From Dipylidium caninum (lineage: Eukaryota > Platyhelminthes > Cestoda > Cyclophyllidea > Dipylidiidae), in contig QEYB01001179.1 in assembly GCA_017562135.1 (NCBI GenBank), positions 717,001 through 781,000 of the forward strand: DNA of 64,000 nucleotides, read 5' to 3'. Below, piece by piece: positions 1 through 14,000 of this stretch. Below the pieces are notes generated by a model. It was given only the letters and a program-made list of their open reading frames with translations, searched no databases and was not told the DNA's origin. The translations under genes and the position numbers were made by a program. Numbering within the stretch: the stretch's first letter is position 1; each line of letters begins with the position of its first letter.

Positions 1-3000
1 CCCACCTGGCGCGGTGTGAGTGAAGCCGACAAGAAGCGTCTACAAGTCACCTTCAGCGCCGACGGTGAATTTTGGTGAGTGAAGTAGAATGATGTTTTGT
101 GCGTTCGAGGGTGGATTTTGAGTCTTTTGACGGAGAACGGAACGTGCGTAACCATTCACAACGCCTTTGAGTACTTTTGGCAGCAGATTTTGCGCATAGG
201 GCATCTTGTCACCGGAACGAAGGTGTCTGGATTCCCCTTAAATGGCGATCTCCCCATCTCGAAGTTCTCTCCACTTTTCAGGATGTCTGTCCAAGATTTC
301 ATGAAGTGTTTCACAAAATTGGAAGTCTGTCACTTGGGTTACGAGTCCCTTGAAGACGGCATGACAGTCAACGGAAAGAAACGTCTGGAGGAGACTCTCT
401 TTAGCGGCGAATGGACCAAGAATGTCAACGCCGGCGGCTGTGCCAACTTCCGAGGTAGGTGGGACGCGAGTGGCCTCACCACTCCCGTCACAGGCCCCGA
501 ATCTCGCTAACCCTTCGTCTTCTGTGACCGCGCAGACACCTATTGGACGAATCCGCAGTACAAAATCACCGTCACCGATCCAGATCCCACGGACAACGAC
601 ACCAAGTCCACCCTGGTCATCGGTCTAATGCAGAAGAACAGGCGACGAGATGAGGCTGGCAAATTCCTCACAATCGGCTTTTGTGTCTACCAGGTGAGGA
701 CTGGTGCCTCAATTCACATTTAAGATGACTAAAAGGGAATAAGGAACAGACGCCCTCGGGTGTACCAGTGGAAATGCCTTTCCGCCTGACATCTCGGTCT
801 GCCTCGATAATAGATTCCACCGGAGACAGAAGGTCTTATGAAGCGCAGCTTCTTCGCTACAACCCGGCCACTCAGCATTTCCGAATTCACTAACACTCGG
901 GAGGTTGTAATAAAACTTCGGGTAAATCCGGGCACTTATCTCATCGTGCCGAGCACCTTCAACCCCAACGAGGAGGGTCAATATATCGTCCGTGTGTTCA
1001 CCGAAACGGTCATCAAGGAATCGTAAGTCGTCAGCTTGTCTGTACAGTAAAAGTTTTGCCTACGAATAGTTCATCTAGCCCAAGTAATATTCATCATTGA
1101 GAAATTTTTTGATTTAAACCCTATACGTATTCTTCCTCCATTATTTTAGCGAGTGTGATGATAAGAATAGCTACAAGGGACTGTCAGAGGTTTGTTTACA
1201 CCTATTTTTAATCAGACTTTCTTACAATATTTCCTATTATCTATTCAAGTTGTTGCTATTGTCTCATTTTTGTAGGAAATGATCAAAGCCATAAAGGAGG
1301 CGGAAAAGACAAAGGTTCGTTCCGCTTCTGACCCTAGCCAATCAAAACGCGCGAAACGTCGGCATTTCATTGGCTAAAAAAAACAAAGATTTGCCTCAAT
1401 TATAATAGATAATGTTGCGGGAGTGCGGTTACCTGTCTTTCTGGCGTTATAGAATGAAGACGACTTTGTGGACAGTCTCTTTAACTCGGCGAAAGAACCC
1501 GCTTCGGGCTCTATCAATGCCGAGCAGTTGCAAGATATCCTGAACAAGTCTACCATGAAGCGTACGTATCGAAGTGGGGTGAAATGGCTCTAATGGCGAA
1601 TTAGAATCATTTCCTAAACTTTTGCCTTCCCCATTGTAGGCTCATGCACGAATCCGGATGGATTTCCGTTAGAGGTCGTGCGCAGTATGCTCGCTTCCAT
1701 GGATGTATCCTTTTCCCTATTTTATGCCACCATGACCACTGCAATTTCTTGTTCCTTGCCTCATTAACTTCCGGTAGCACGGTTTTATTGTCCCATCTCT
1801 CATTTCACCTTAACTCTCTGTGTCGTCCAGAACAACTTGACTGGGAAAATGGAATATGACGAGTTCAAGAAGTTGTGGGAAAATTGCCAATGTTGGAGGG
1901 TAAGTCGAAGATCTTTCCGGAGCGAGGCTGAACGCATATCCTCACCCTTTCCTTTCACTTTGTTTCATCCCGTAGGACGTCTTCGTTAAACGTGACAAGG
2001 ACAACAGCAAGAACCTCAACGTTGCCGAACTTCGTGAGGCGCTTATGGACGCCGGTAGGTCGCATAATGCTTCCGTTTGCCTCCCCCACCGGGGCGCACT
2101 TTTTCTCTCTCGCCCCATTCCGGTTGCAGAGTTGGTAAAAGAACCAAAAATGGGCAGGAGGCTCAGTCTAGCGCCCACAGTGAACCAATGTTGCCTGGTG
2201 TCTTTGAACTTAACGTAGGAACATGAATTTAAGGGCAGTGGAATCGTTTTCGTCGTTAATGTAAAGTAATTAGTTTGAAGTTAATCATTATCTGAAATTG
2301 TGGTAAAAGGTGTGAAAATTCAAGGCGTCACGTATATGTGACACCTCGACTGAAACAGGCTTTGGTCATCGAGACTATGCGACGACTTTGAATAGCTTCC
2401 TATCCAACAGTTGTGACACAAACGAAGGAAACTTGTCAACTGAGATGTTGACGACAAGGTGTTTGTTGCCGGGAGGCTGAGAAGCAGAAACAAAGATGGG
2501 TTCCCGCAGAAGTTGGCATTTGATCAGCTTTTGGAGCTTAAACGAAATGACACAGGGAGTTTTGCCTGTGCTGAGCGCCTTATTCATCGACAAATGCTTC
2601 CCGGGTCAAGCGGATTTGACGCCTTAATTGCGGGCGGGTATTTGAGTTTAACTGAGGCCTCTCGACCATCACCATCATCAACAGCAGCGTGGAAGAACCA
2701 CATTTGTAAGGGTTCGATGGTGGTCCTTTGAATTGCCTCAAAAAGATTACTCGTTCATATGTAAATCAACCTTTAAAATACTCGTCGCACCGACAATAGT
2801 TGAATTTCCTCATTACATTCGGTGAATGTTTGTCTCGTGTCAAGGCTTCCACCTGTCTGGCCTCGTTTTCACCGTGGTGGTGCAACGCTTCGTTACCCAC
2901 AAGAAGAACGCTGTCACCTTTGAGGATTGGATCCTGTGCTGTGTGCGCCTGAAGAATATCTTCGACAATATAAAGGCGCAGTTCAAGACAAACAACGGAC

Positions 3001-3247
3001 ACCTCCTCTTCACCGAGGATGACGTAAGTGGCAAGCTACACGACTTAGCGAATTTGCATTTCTATGGCGATTCGCATTCTTAACTAAGTTGGAGGTCAGT
3101 CTCAACGGTACTTCCTTGCCTACTCCAGACAACCACCATGAACTCGGTCAAAAAATCTACATTCCTTTTAAGTAGTGACTTATAATTAAAAATTCGCAAA
3201 CTTTTATCTGTACATTTTAGTTCCTCAGGCTGACGCTGAGCCAGTAA
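1..3247 (+). CDS. Calpain, C-terminal part (5' end outside window)
   Basis: Calcium-dependent cytoplasmic cysteine protease. The window holds the end of the protease core, domain III and the penta-EF-hand domain. The N-terminal catalytic region lies to the left. Exons: 1-74, 282-454, 536-693, 814-1022, 1150-1189, 1276-1314, 1453-1561, 1640-1704, 1831-1899, 1976-2054, 2845-3023, 3221-3247. All have GT-AG borders, and phases agree throughout (1221 nt, 406 residues plus TAA). The calpain signature DGEFW followed by a 'DFMKCFTKLE' block spans exons 1-2. Exons 3-4 form the beta-sandwich domain III (YWTNPQYKITV; FNPNEEGQYIVRVF). Exons 7-11 give EF-hands, for example DKDNSKNLNVAELREAL. The protein ends TEDDFLRLTLSQ. 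Which paralog this is cannot be told without the catalytic half. Confidence 0.93.
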
Positions 3248-5003
3248 TTGTGTGAACTGAAAGCAGGTAAACAAAGTGAGGTAGGAAAAATCTCAAAGAC
3301 CGTTCTCTAATGTTGTCCTCCACATTCACATCTATAAGCTTTAATTAAAAGTTCATTTCTTCCGTTGTTTATTCCTGATGTTACAAGAAGAAGCACGGAT
3401 TGCACTTTAAGGGGTAAAACGATGCGCGGAAAACTTTTTGTTTGTAAAAATAATGGTGAAAAGGTACAAAATCCGAGCCAATTAATTGCTTGGACGGAAA
3501 TCAAAATGCGAAAATACTGGCTTGCAAGAATGTTTAATCAAATGACGAGAATGCGGGAAAAATACAGTTGTCGGTCCGAAGTTAATTTTTCTTATGACCT
3601 TAATTACAGTGCAAAGAAGTATGTGATATACACGAAAAAGATAAGGGAACTTTTAGTTCAAACTAGTATTGATACTCCCGGGCGAATAGAAGTGCCAAGG
3701 AAAGAGATCAACCAGAAGTAAAAAATATCACTGGAAGCGAGCAGACACAAAATTTAAAAATGGGCGTAAAGAAGACATACAAAAAATTAACAGCAAAATT
3801 TTTGCATAGCTATTAAAAGTTGTCAATGAACTAACGAACTTACAGTTGAGGGAACAGTTAAGGCATTTGAATGAACGCTTAATAGGTGTAAGTTACCTAA
3901 AGTAGGGTAGGGGAGGTCCGATCTTAATATTATTGTGAAACAAATAAGCTTAAGGTTGAAGGCACGAAACCCATATGGCAAAAGAGTTGGGGGTAAGAAA
4001 ATATGATTTGATAAATAAAGTTTTGGCGGTTATAACAATATAAATTGTAATTTAAAGGGGTGTGGAAGTGAAAAACCAACGTGTCTTGTAATTTTACCAT
4101 TTGAAAAAAACATGTAAAAACATTATAAACTCATATCTGCAAAACAATAATTTTACTTTTGACGAAAGCGGGTAGATATCACAGGAAACACGCTGGCCTT
4201 GAGGTTCGTTATAATTTACTGTACTTTTGTTTATGATATCGCGATTTATTAAACATCTCGGAAATAAGGCACCATCACCGAATTCTTGAATAACGAAAAG
4301 CTACACCTTGATCTTAGGTAGCGCCTTTTAGTTACCCAATATATAATGGTACGCAATACACTGGTGGTGCACTTGGATTACACGTGCTTACCTATCAATT
4401 TTGCATATGTTTTATTATAATATTCCAGATTTTATCATGAATATTCCACTTTAATCCACTCATTTCTCTGCACTTACTCGTTTTTTATTTGTAACACATT
4501 TGCTTATATTTTTGGCATGTTGATGTCGAAATAGCTGTTTCAATGCCAAGGCAACAATCATATCTATTGCCAATTCAAATCGTTTCTTTAAAATAGTCAG
4601 TGTTTTCCTTATTTTTGGACAGCGGCTATTTCTTAACCTGCCTGGTTTTTTGCCCTGACATACTTTTGTAACCAAAGTTTTGTGTTGAAAAAGTGTTGAC
4701 TTGCACTTGATTTCTCTGCAATTCATTTACAATCTATATGATACTCTCGGTCGCTTTTTTCTCCTTTACATTATGTCACTATCATTAATATGGTTCTTAT
4801 ATAACCATCTTGACTTTCTATCGCAAAAAAGTGTCTCAACCTAGTCTGAGAAAATAATCGATTTTAAGCTTCTGTTGAAGGAAATCTCCAAAAGTTTTTT
4901 GTAATTTTGGTGCTATATTGCTGATTCTTTGGTGTGTCCTCTAAGTCTCATGTGTGAGATTATGAGCATACGATCTCTGACATATAGATTATGTCGCAAT
5001 GCT
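3248..5003. other. Intergenic, calpain to semaphorin
   Basis: AT-rich sequence between the two plus-strand genes. A 118-codon open frame at 3365-3721 (+) and an 88-codon frame at 4460-4726 (-) have no recognisable domain, Lys/Ile-rich composition and no supporting splice context. They look like chance frames in AT-rich DNA. No promoter motif was identified. Confidence 0.6.
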
Positions 5004-8000
5004 ATGGATTCGCTTGAGAACACCATAATCCAGCGTCACTTTTTTTGCCTATGTATTATAATTTTGACACTTGCCGGCGTTTCCGGTGTGGTTGAATTTA
5101 CTCTTCTCCGCCTTCGTGACCATCGTCTGTGGCTCTCGATACGGTAAGTGCATCTTTCCTTTTATTCCTTCTTAATCTCAAATGCCGCAGGAATCAGATT
5201 TATGAGTTCAACATTCACAACACTGCCAACACTCCGAGACATATTCTTACCTGGCTTCAAAACGACCACTGCTCACGTCGACATCTTTCCTCCTCCTGCA
5301 TTGGCTCCATTATTCACACCACTGAAATTGAAGAAGGACTCTTTGAAATTTGTGGCGTCATAGAGAACAAAGCCTTTTGCGGACTCTATACCTCATCTGT
5401 ACAAGGCATGCTCTCCCGCGTATCGGAATATCGTGTCGCAGACGAACTTCTTAATAGGGCTCTTGAGCCCTCCATCCTACATCATGCAGGTGAGCGTAGT
5501 CCTCGCTCTTTGTAAATATTTCAAGTAAGTGGTGGCCAGCATTTACCACTCCTGATAGAGTATAGGAACCTCTGCTCACATTCTATACACCGAATACCTT
5601 CAAGTCGTATTTTAACAATGACGTTTAAATTTACTCTAAGTTTACGCTTAAATGATCCAAATTATAAGTCGCTTCTTTTTGAACACGCTCAGTAAACATC
5701 CAGTCCACGGTTATCGGACCCATGTTGCTTGTCAAATGGGTTTCTTGTAATAGGATAATGCGGTAATTTAGCGCATTTTTCTAAACAATTAAACGCTTTG
5801 CTTTCCACCTTATTATGAATTAAAATGGTTCTAAGCCTAAGGTAAATTGTGAGAACCAGGGATTGCGGCAGAAAAAGAGGCAGAACCCTGTGTGACTTTT
5901 CTACTTCTGCATGCCTGAGCACTCTGGGTGTGAGCCCTTCAGGAGGGAAGGGAGACGCGGTAGACCGCTGCAACTTCACTGTTAGCAGGTAAAACAAAGC
6001 TGACTCCATCAATGCCTCCACTTTCCCATCGTACCGAGTGGTGGAAAGATAGGATGTGTTAGTAGGGTGGAAAGAATGCTAAAATCTGTTGTTTGCGCAA
6101 TCACCTCCCTATGGATGAAAAATCTCCCTTCAGAAATGTAAGAAGTTAGTCGACTTAACAGTTCAATGTTACTGATATGTCTAAGTAGTATCGCGTGGGG
6201 CCTGATGGAAGAAGTCACTGGAGGTGGATGCGGTGGTGGGCTCCGAGGCCTCTGGGAGCCCAATTACATGCAAAAATCTCACGAGTTTTCGTAGCAAGAA
6301 ATAACAGGACCCTTTGAAGTTCACTATTCTGGGAATCTTGAAAAAATAACAACTGTAAAAAACGTTGGCCGAACGACTACGAGAAGTTCGAGTCGCGATG
6401 ATTCAGAAGTGCAGCGAGTAACGCCCTGACGTGGTCAAATCCTTGTCGAGACTAACCCCTGCTGTCACTGGCCCTTGAGTAGCGGCAAAAGCGGTGTGTT
6501 TTACCAGGTCGCCAAGTTCGCGGCCTGAGAGAGGTGTTGAATTAAATTAAAAGGACCACGCATATTGCCTCATTGGCAGTTCTTTCGCCTTCTTCCCGGC
6601 GCACCCATTGTCAGTTTTCGGCCACTTTATACGCCCCTTCATCTCATCTCGAATTTGTACAGACTTGGCTTGGAAATCCGAGCGAAGGCAAAGTGACAGC
6701 TTACAATAGGACAATTTAAGTTAGTTGGATTTTGCGGGCGTTTCTTCCACCCTGTCGCCGCTCAACTTAGTCGGTCATGGTGCAGCTCTCTCTTTTGTAA
6801 ATATGGGAAATGAGGAATTAATATACGTCAAGTATTTTTGACAGAAGATTGGAACGAAACAATCTCTGTCTTTCCATAAACCCTAGCAAGTAAATTGTAA
6901 ATTGTCGGCGAAGGAAGCACAACAGTCCGGTAAAATAACTTCCGGTGTGTCAGAGTAACTTCACATCCCTCGTTTTTTGGCTTCGGCCGGATGGTCTGGG
7001 AGCAACTTCGACTGAGAAAGGTCGGCTCCCGAGGCTTGTGTGGCCGTCAGCCCCAGGTGAACCGCCTGACAGTTCACCTATACAAAAGGTTTCAAATCTA
7101 CAACTTCTTTCATCCACCTCAGTTGCCTTCCTCTCCCCTAGCGCCCCTTCCCCTTAACGTCAGATTAATGAAGTCGTTCAGTCCACCGCATGAAGGGCAC
7201 GTCAGCCTTCTTTGGGTGCTACTTAAATAATCTCAGCGGCACGTTTCCCTCCTAAAAGTTATTATTTGTCTCTGGTAGCGAATGCCATTTTTGCGGTTAA
7301 AAGATACGCTATTTCTCCTTACCATTAACCTCTTACTATGCTGTGAAGAATAAGCTCTCTTCTTTTCATTCAATGCCCGACCGAGAAGCGATTCCACGGG
7401 GTTCATGTTACCTCCCGGAGAGGTTAACTGGTCTCTCCTCTTGCCTTTCCCGTGGTCCTAGACGAGGCCATGGTGATTCTGAAGAGACGCCAAAGCGACG
7501 ACGATCAACCTCCAATGCTCATACTGCGTCGTGGCTACAGCCAGTCCGACGCGGTCCGACACCAGCTCGACGCCGACCCCAAGTGGTGGAGGGTGGAGCT
7601 TTTCTCGCGCGCTTTCCAACTTCCCCAAAGTCAACAATTAGACTTGGCGCACCAACGATCCCACCGACGTTACCATTACCTCTTCTTTAATCGCAGGAAA
7701 TCCTTCCACAATCCGCTGGATGACTTTCTAACGCCGCCGTGGCAGAAGAATGAGGTGAGTCGGGGGAAGATAGTTCTCCAGGGCGCTTCACTCTCGAGCT
7801 CCCTTTGGGTGCTACCGGGCGACAGGCATTTCACGAGGCCTCAAGTGAAAGGGAATTGGGAGAGGCGGTGGGGCGAGAATGTCCCCTCCGCCCTCTCCAA
7901 TCCACGCCGCAGAAGGAGAGGTTAGGCGTTTAAGAGAGCGTTTCGCCAGAGGAAACGCGTTAATACCTCACGGCGTCCATTGCCAAGACAATACTTCGTG

Positions 8001-11000
8001 AGGAAGCTTCCACAGCCCGGAGACAGGCACCGCATTCACTCAGTGCGTCTGTAATAAGGGTTTGGTGGAACGAGAAGACAAAATTAACGCCTCAGTAAGG
8101 CAGCCTTGCGCCACGAACTATCTTCTCGTGGCGTCTTTTCCCCCATGGCCCACGTCCCAGAGAGTGTGGACGTTGAACCCGTTGGAGAACGTATTCAATC
8201 GAAGCCTCCAAGTCCACACTGGACAGTTGAGAATTCGTCACCGCCGCGACGCATGCCGCGGTGGAACGCCGCCTCGCGGCAAGTGAGTTGAGGTGAAGTG
8301 GAGAATGCAAAGCACCCTGTAGTAGTAGAAAGCCCCCAAAAAAATGTAGGCCTGCAGCCGACACTACACCCCGTCGAGGCGGTGACAGAAATGCATTATT
8401 GTCAAATAAACTTGCATATCTCCTGCCAGACTGAATGCACTAAAAGCTCCTCTTCCAAACTGCGGAAGTTTTAATTTAAGTGTTGGTTTTTGCCAGACTC
8501 GCGGGACTCACTCTCCTCCCGCGTCGTCCACTCGTCCGCGCGTTTCCTCGCCCGCCCGCCCCCCCCCGCCCCGCCCCGCCCCGCCCCGCGTCCACGCCTT
8601 GGCCGCGTCGCTCCGCCGGGCGGCGGGCGCGGAGCGTGGCGAGTCGCTGCGCCCCGTCCCCGTCCTCGTCCCCACTGCGGAATCGGGAGTTGAGCCTCTC
8701 TCTGCTCGCTGACATGAAAGTCCTCGCGTAGAGGAGCGCGATTTGTAAAGGATGCTCCACAGGGAATTGAGGCGGATGACTTATCAGCTTGGAAACTATG
8801 AAACGGGCCTTGGAGACACACATTGCCACGTGCGCACGATATTTTTTTATTACTAAAATTTTAATGATAAATTTCTTCCTCATTTCTTAAAACGTTTCTG
8901 CCTTCTTATCCAGTTTTATTTTGTTTTTCGCCGAAATAACATTGAAACAAAACACGATTTACATTTACTTTTCTCCTACACTCTTAAATTCAATCATCAC
9001 GCAACTGCTCAAGTTACGAGGCACATTAATAAGGCATTCGGTCGTGTATCCAACTAATAGTGAAGCAAAAAATTTAGACTTGGTTCCACAAATTCGGTTG
9101 TTTTTAAACTTGCCCGCCGTAAAGGTGCCTCGAGGAAGAATTAGGGACGAACGCGGAATCCGTTCCACAGGGGTCGACCCTACGGCCACAGCGGAATTAC
9201 AAAATATTAGTGTAAAACAAATGATTGTTTAAAAAAAAAAACAAAATAATTTGTGGCTGCTTTACGAACAACTGACGCAACTGCGGACGATCAAGCGACC
9301 GCTTCGAGAGCAAAAACCTTCTCCACCGTTATTCTTCTCGCCAAGTCACCACTTGCGATGAAATGCGGACTTCGTGGGGGAATCGAAAAGGATCAAGCAA
9401 ATGGGCAGGTAAAACTCCCGCCCCAAGAAACGCCCCGAAGCCGTGTTTTCATCAAAGGGGACTTATTTTTGTCCTCCCATGAGGTGGAATGCCTCCGGAG
9501 TGGTCCACTTTCTCCGCCCACAAACACCGCCCGAAGGCCCAACAGCCCACGAGGCCTTCCAGCGTGCGGGCGAGGGGAAAAGCCGGCCGCAGTGCCCAAC
9601 CGTCATGGCGCAGCATTTATCTCGACAATTTGAAATAAATAAAGAGAGAAATCTCCTGATAGAATGTGATTTTTCCACAAACCTTCATGTTCACGCGATG
9701 TTTATCCCATCGACTATCCTTTTTTCCTCAATTGTGTATTATTTGAGGCGAGAAAATACAATATTATGAAAGACAGAATCATTTACTGACCCAAAAATAT
9801 AATTTTTTTAAAAATAAAGGTATATATAAGTTGTCCAAGCAGTGGGAGAAGATCGCAAATGTGCTTTTATTTTTCGCACACACACAAGGCCCGTTTCATA
9901 ATTTCCAACGTAAGAATCCCCTCGAAACGTCATCGTTAACTTCGAAAACGCTGTCAGGTTCAGCGAGGTCAACCGCCTTACTGAAACGCCGCTCTCGTCT
10001 GTCAAAGCGGTTCACGAGTCAAGAGGAGGGAGGCAAGTAGGATTGACAGGCGGACCGCCCTTCCCCCCTTAACGTGGGGAGTTGCGTCCTCGCCACCCTC
10101 GAGGCGGGAGCAAGTGGATCCTCCGGTCGTCGTCTGGCTGGTTGTTTTACAGGTCAACTCGGCATTCGCCGTGCGATTCTGCCTCAACGACAGCGGCTTC
10201 CGCATGCCCGACGTCGGCCTCGCAGTCTTCACCACCCTCCTCAAGACCAAACTCGCCTGCACCGTCAAGATGCCACCGGGCCCCGGTGTCGCCGGCGTCT
10301 TTTCCCCCAACCGGTAAGGAGACGTTCAGGTGTCAACGGTTGTACTGTCAAGAGTCCTCCTTTTCACTGTCATTGCTGAAGGAGATTAAGTTAACTAACT
10401 GAAAAATCAAATGAAAAAGTTAATTTTGTTCACGATTAATCAGTTCGGGAAGAGATTTATTGCATTTTTTGCGTAGAAGACTTATTTTTTCCTTATTCCG
10501 AATGGGCCCTGGCAGTTTGAGCGCATTTAAACAAGTCTGGTAGGAAAATCGCCTTGCGAGGAAAGACATGCGGCCAGCTTTGGGGACGGAAGTGAGGCAC
10601 CACGTCTGTTAAGTGGCTTCCAACGCCTTAAGGCGCATTGCGCAATTTGCGTTGCCTCAGTAAATCGCGCGACGTGCACCCTGTGGATCGAGTGGAACCC
10701 TTGGAAGAGGATTTTTGGTTGCCTCGGAAAAGAGACACCGACACTGACCGCCTCACGAGTCTCTGAGAGCGGGAAAGTGGTTCATTTTTACCCACTGAAC
10801 GAAATCCAAGTGTGCGGAGCGCCTCTCGCCGGCTGGCCGATCCTCGACGTCGACCTCGTCAACGTGTGGGCTCCCGACCTACCTCCGCGTTGCGTCGACC
10901 CGAAGGGGGCGTCGCGCAGGCGTCCGCAATTGGCGGGGACTGCGGCCTCCTCGGGCTTAACCCAACGACGCCATTCTCGGCGGAGGAGAAGCCCGCTCCT

Positions 11001-14000
11001 CGGAACAATGTGGCCAAGCCTCACTAAGTGAAGTGTCTCTTCCCTCGATTGACTGCCCCATTTTGAAGGAAAGGTGTCGTCTGCACAACTGGAAGCCTCG
11101 CATCTCGCAGATAGTGTAGGCAGTGCAGCCACGGGGGTAGTTTATAGCGAGGATAATGAAAATGTCCTCATGAAAGCGGGCTACTTTCAAACCCTCCGAG
11201 ACTCGACACCTCGAGGCGACTGATTTCTCCCTCTTCGAGTGTCCTGTCGCAACAGTCGCCCTCTGCCCCCGTGGACGCACGAGCGAAGGACCCCCAACTG
11301 GCTGCGCTTCAAGTTCCCCGCCTTCTGCGCCACTCGGCGCACAATTTCTTGCGATTTTGACCTTTTTCTCGTAGCATGGCGCCCGCCAGTCGTTGACGAT
11401 TTCACAGGTCACGAATTCCCCTCAGACAAAAGCACTCATTGTCTGAACGAATGTAAAAATGCGCCAATGTGTGGCCTCGAGGCCAGCAGACTGAAGCGTC
11501 CATTCAGTACCACCGCATCCTAAAACCCGTTTTCTGTCATTGGAATGTGAAAATGGCGGCTTCTCTGCTTGCCTCAACGAGTACTTTGGGGAAATTCCAA
11601 GCCACCACTCCGAAATCTTCCGTCGACACGAATGGACTACCGCCGGTACCGACGTGGTGCGGATGGCCGCACGATGGAGGGATTCCTTCCATACAATAAT
11701 GAGGAAGAAAAGCAAACAAGCATTTCCCTCTCGACAGCAACATTTCGACCGGAATATGAACTGGCCGAAGGAGTTCTGCTGTTCCAGCTGTCATTGGTTC
11801 AATTTCCCGAGTTTTCATCTTGAAATTTTTACAAATCCAAAAGGATGAGTTATTCTCTCTCTGCCGTCGCCAACAATTACTTCCTACATCCAAACCCAAG
11901 TAAAATAGCTAAAATTTAAGCCAAATTTAACGCCAATGCGGCCTAGTAAGATGAAGGAAGCGAATCCAAAGTGGCGCATTATTTTCCGGAGGCCTAAAAG
12001 ACGGCGCTTCATTTGTCTTTGACCAAAAAAACGGCGTGTAAACGCAGTCCGTTGAGCCTCCACGCATCAGCAGGTGAACCGACTGTGGCGCGTTATTTTC
12101 TCTCAACGTAAAACGCTTAAATAAATTTTTCCGCAGTAAAAATCAATATAATTTACCAATTTATTGTTTTAATTTAATTTAAAAGGGGTGCATTAATGTA
12201 GTTAGGAAAGAAAAAAAAGATAATTTGCGGGGCGATTATGGGGAGGCAGGACTCGAGGACTCGAGGGACGCGATTGCGGGGTTAAACACACACGCAGACC
12301 CGTCGTCTCCCCGTCCCCATGTCAACGGCCCGGGCGGGCGCGGGGAGGGCGTCGCGCTGCTCCCACCTCCTTCACCTCCCGGCAGGTTGGTAACTCGCCC
12401 GGCAAAGTAGCCCGGTTGACGAGGGCAGGGCAGATTAAGAGGTGACAGGAGGAGGCAGAAGCGGTCGGAGGCAGGCAGTTTGCCAACTTTGGGAGATTCG
12501 GTGGGTGGGAGGATGAAGCCGACTGACTAACCAGCCACGCTCTCGCACAAACCAGGGTGAATGTGGTGTTGGGTGGGTTAAATTCGTCACAACCAGAGCA
12601 TCGTCTCCCCCCATATTCATTTCGGTATAATTAACTTTTCGCATTGTGACTTGTCCTGGCTGACAAAGACGGCTATTAATGCAACCTCTGCGTTAGAACC
12701 CGTCAAATGACAGGAAACGCGGGCTGCATTGCCTAACGCAGCTCAAAAAAGCCCTCACAGTCACTTTCAAATTTTAACAATAATCAAACGTGTGTAACTG
12801 ATTTTGTATAGAGACGAAGAATGCGATTCCATCATGTCTTTCGACCACATCGTGACGAGCAGTAGTTTCGTCGACCAAGACAACGACCTGTTCCACGTTG
12901 GACTGTTCACTCCGAGCGCAATCTCCTCCCCTGCCCAGAGGCTTCGTCGGCTGCTGAAACTGATGGGCCCGCCGATGGCCTTGTGCGTCTTCCGCGCCTC
13001 CGACTTGGGCGGTGTCCTCGCGAAGGCTCCCCTCGCTGTCCAAGTGCAGCCCGTCTCCGGAAGGAGGTCCTTCGACGTTAACCGCACCACCACGTCTGGC
13101 CGCTTGGACGAGCGGACGCGGTTCGCGAGGCTCAACTCCAGCGCCAACCACCTCGACTCCCTGCGGGTACACACGGGCTGACGGCCAGCCACTGAGCGGC
13201 CTCGTTGTCATGGCGTTAAATAGGCATTTTTGACAGAAAGTGACATGCGAATCCGTTGCTCGCAGACAGAGTGGAGGACAACCATGAATGCAATTATGCA
13301 TTAGTGGTGAGAACTAAGTTAAAACGACGTCTGATCAACTGCCCATCAGGAGGAAAACCACCCGACCGTGCCAACTGTCCGCGGTGGTGTTTCGCCTCAC
13401 CGCGGCCTCTTCCGTCGGCCTCAACTTGGCCGAATTTTAGAGGAGTAACTTTTAAAGAGCCCATCATGGCGCGGATACGACTTCACGGAGGTATTCAACG
13501 CCTCTTCATCCGCGCGTCCCTCCAAAGGCCGACAATTTTGCATTTGGCGCAGCTTTTCGGAAATGGCGTCTTAAAACAGTCAAAGTGGAGGAGATTAGAA
13601 CCAGTCTAATGCACTCAGAATACGAGGATTATAAAACAGCGCAAAAAAGACAACTTCTTTGTGTTATTAGTTTTTCGCGCGTGAACTGAAAATTCTGATT
13701 GTTTTTGCTTCTTAGGTGAGTTAAATGAGGCTTTGAAAATAAAAAGAAAACATTTTATTATTTGGTTATAAGTTAGAGAAGTGCTTAAAATAGCCGAGTC
13801 GAGATATTACAGATTGTGTTGCGTGTAAAAAAATCGCGGTTGGTGAGTGTCGCTGACAGCGCAGCCTATAATGAATGAATATCGGTGGAAACAGCATCTG
13901 TCAATGTTATCACTCGCCTGTCACGTCCATCGCGGGGAGGGAGGAGGCGGTCGGACACCTCCCAACCCACCCACTTATTTGCTCGTTTGATAAGTCGACC

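Noticed and set aside
3365..3721. 118-codon plus-strand frame after calpain
   Set aside because: AT-rich, Lys/Ile-biased composition, no domain, no splice or promoter context.
8471..8883. Long overlapping frames on both strands rich in Arg, Pro and Ala
   Set aside because: Artefact of a GC-rich tandem run; no stop codons are expected in such sequence.
10777..10900. Candidate extra semaphorin exon (HFYPLNEIQ)
   Set aside because: The following exon already provides the equivalent sema strand (SFDHIV) with perfect phase from the preceding exon.
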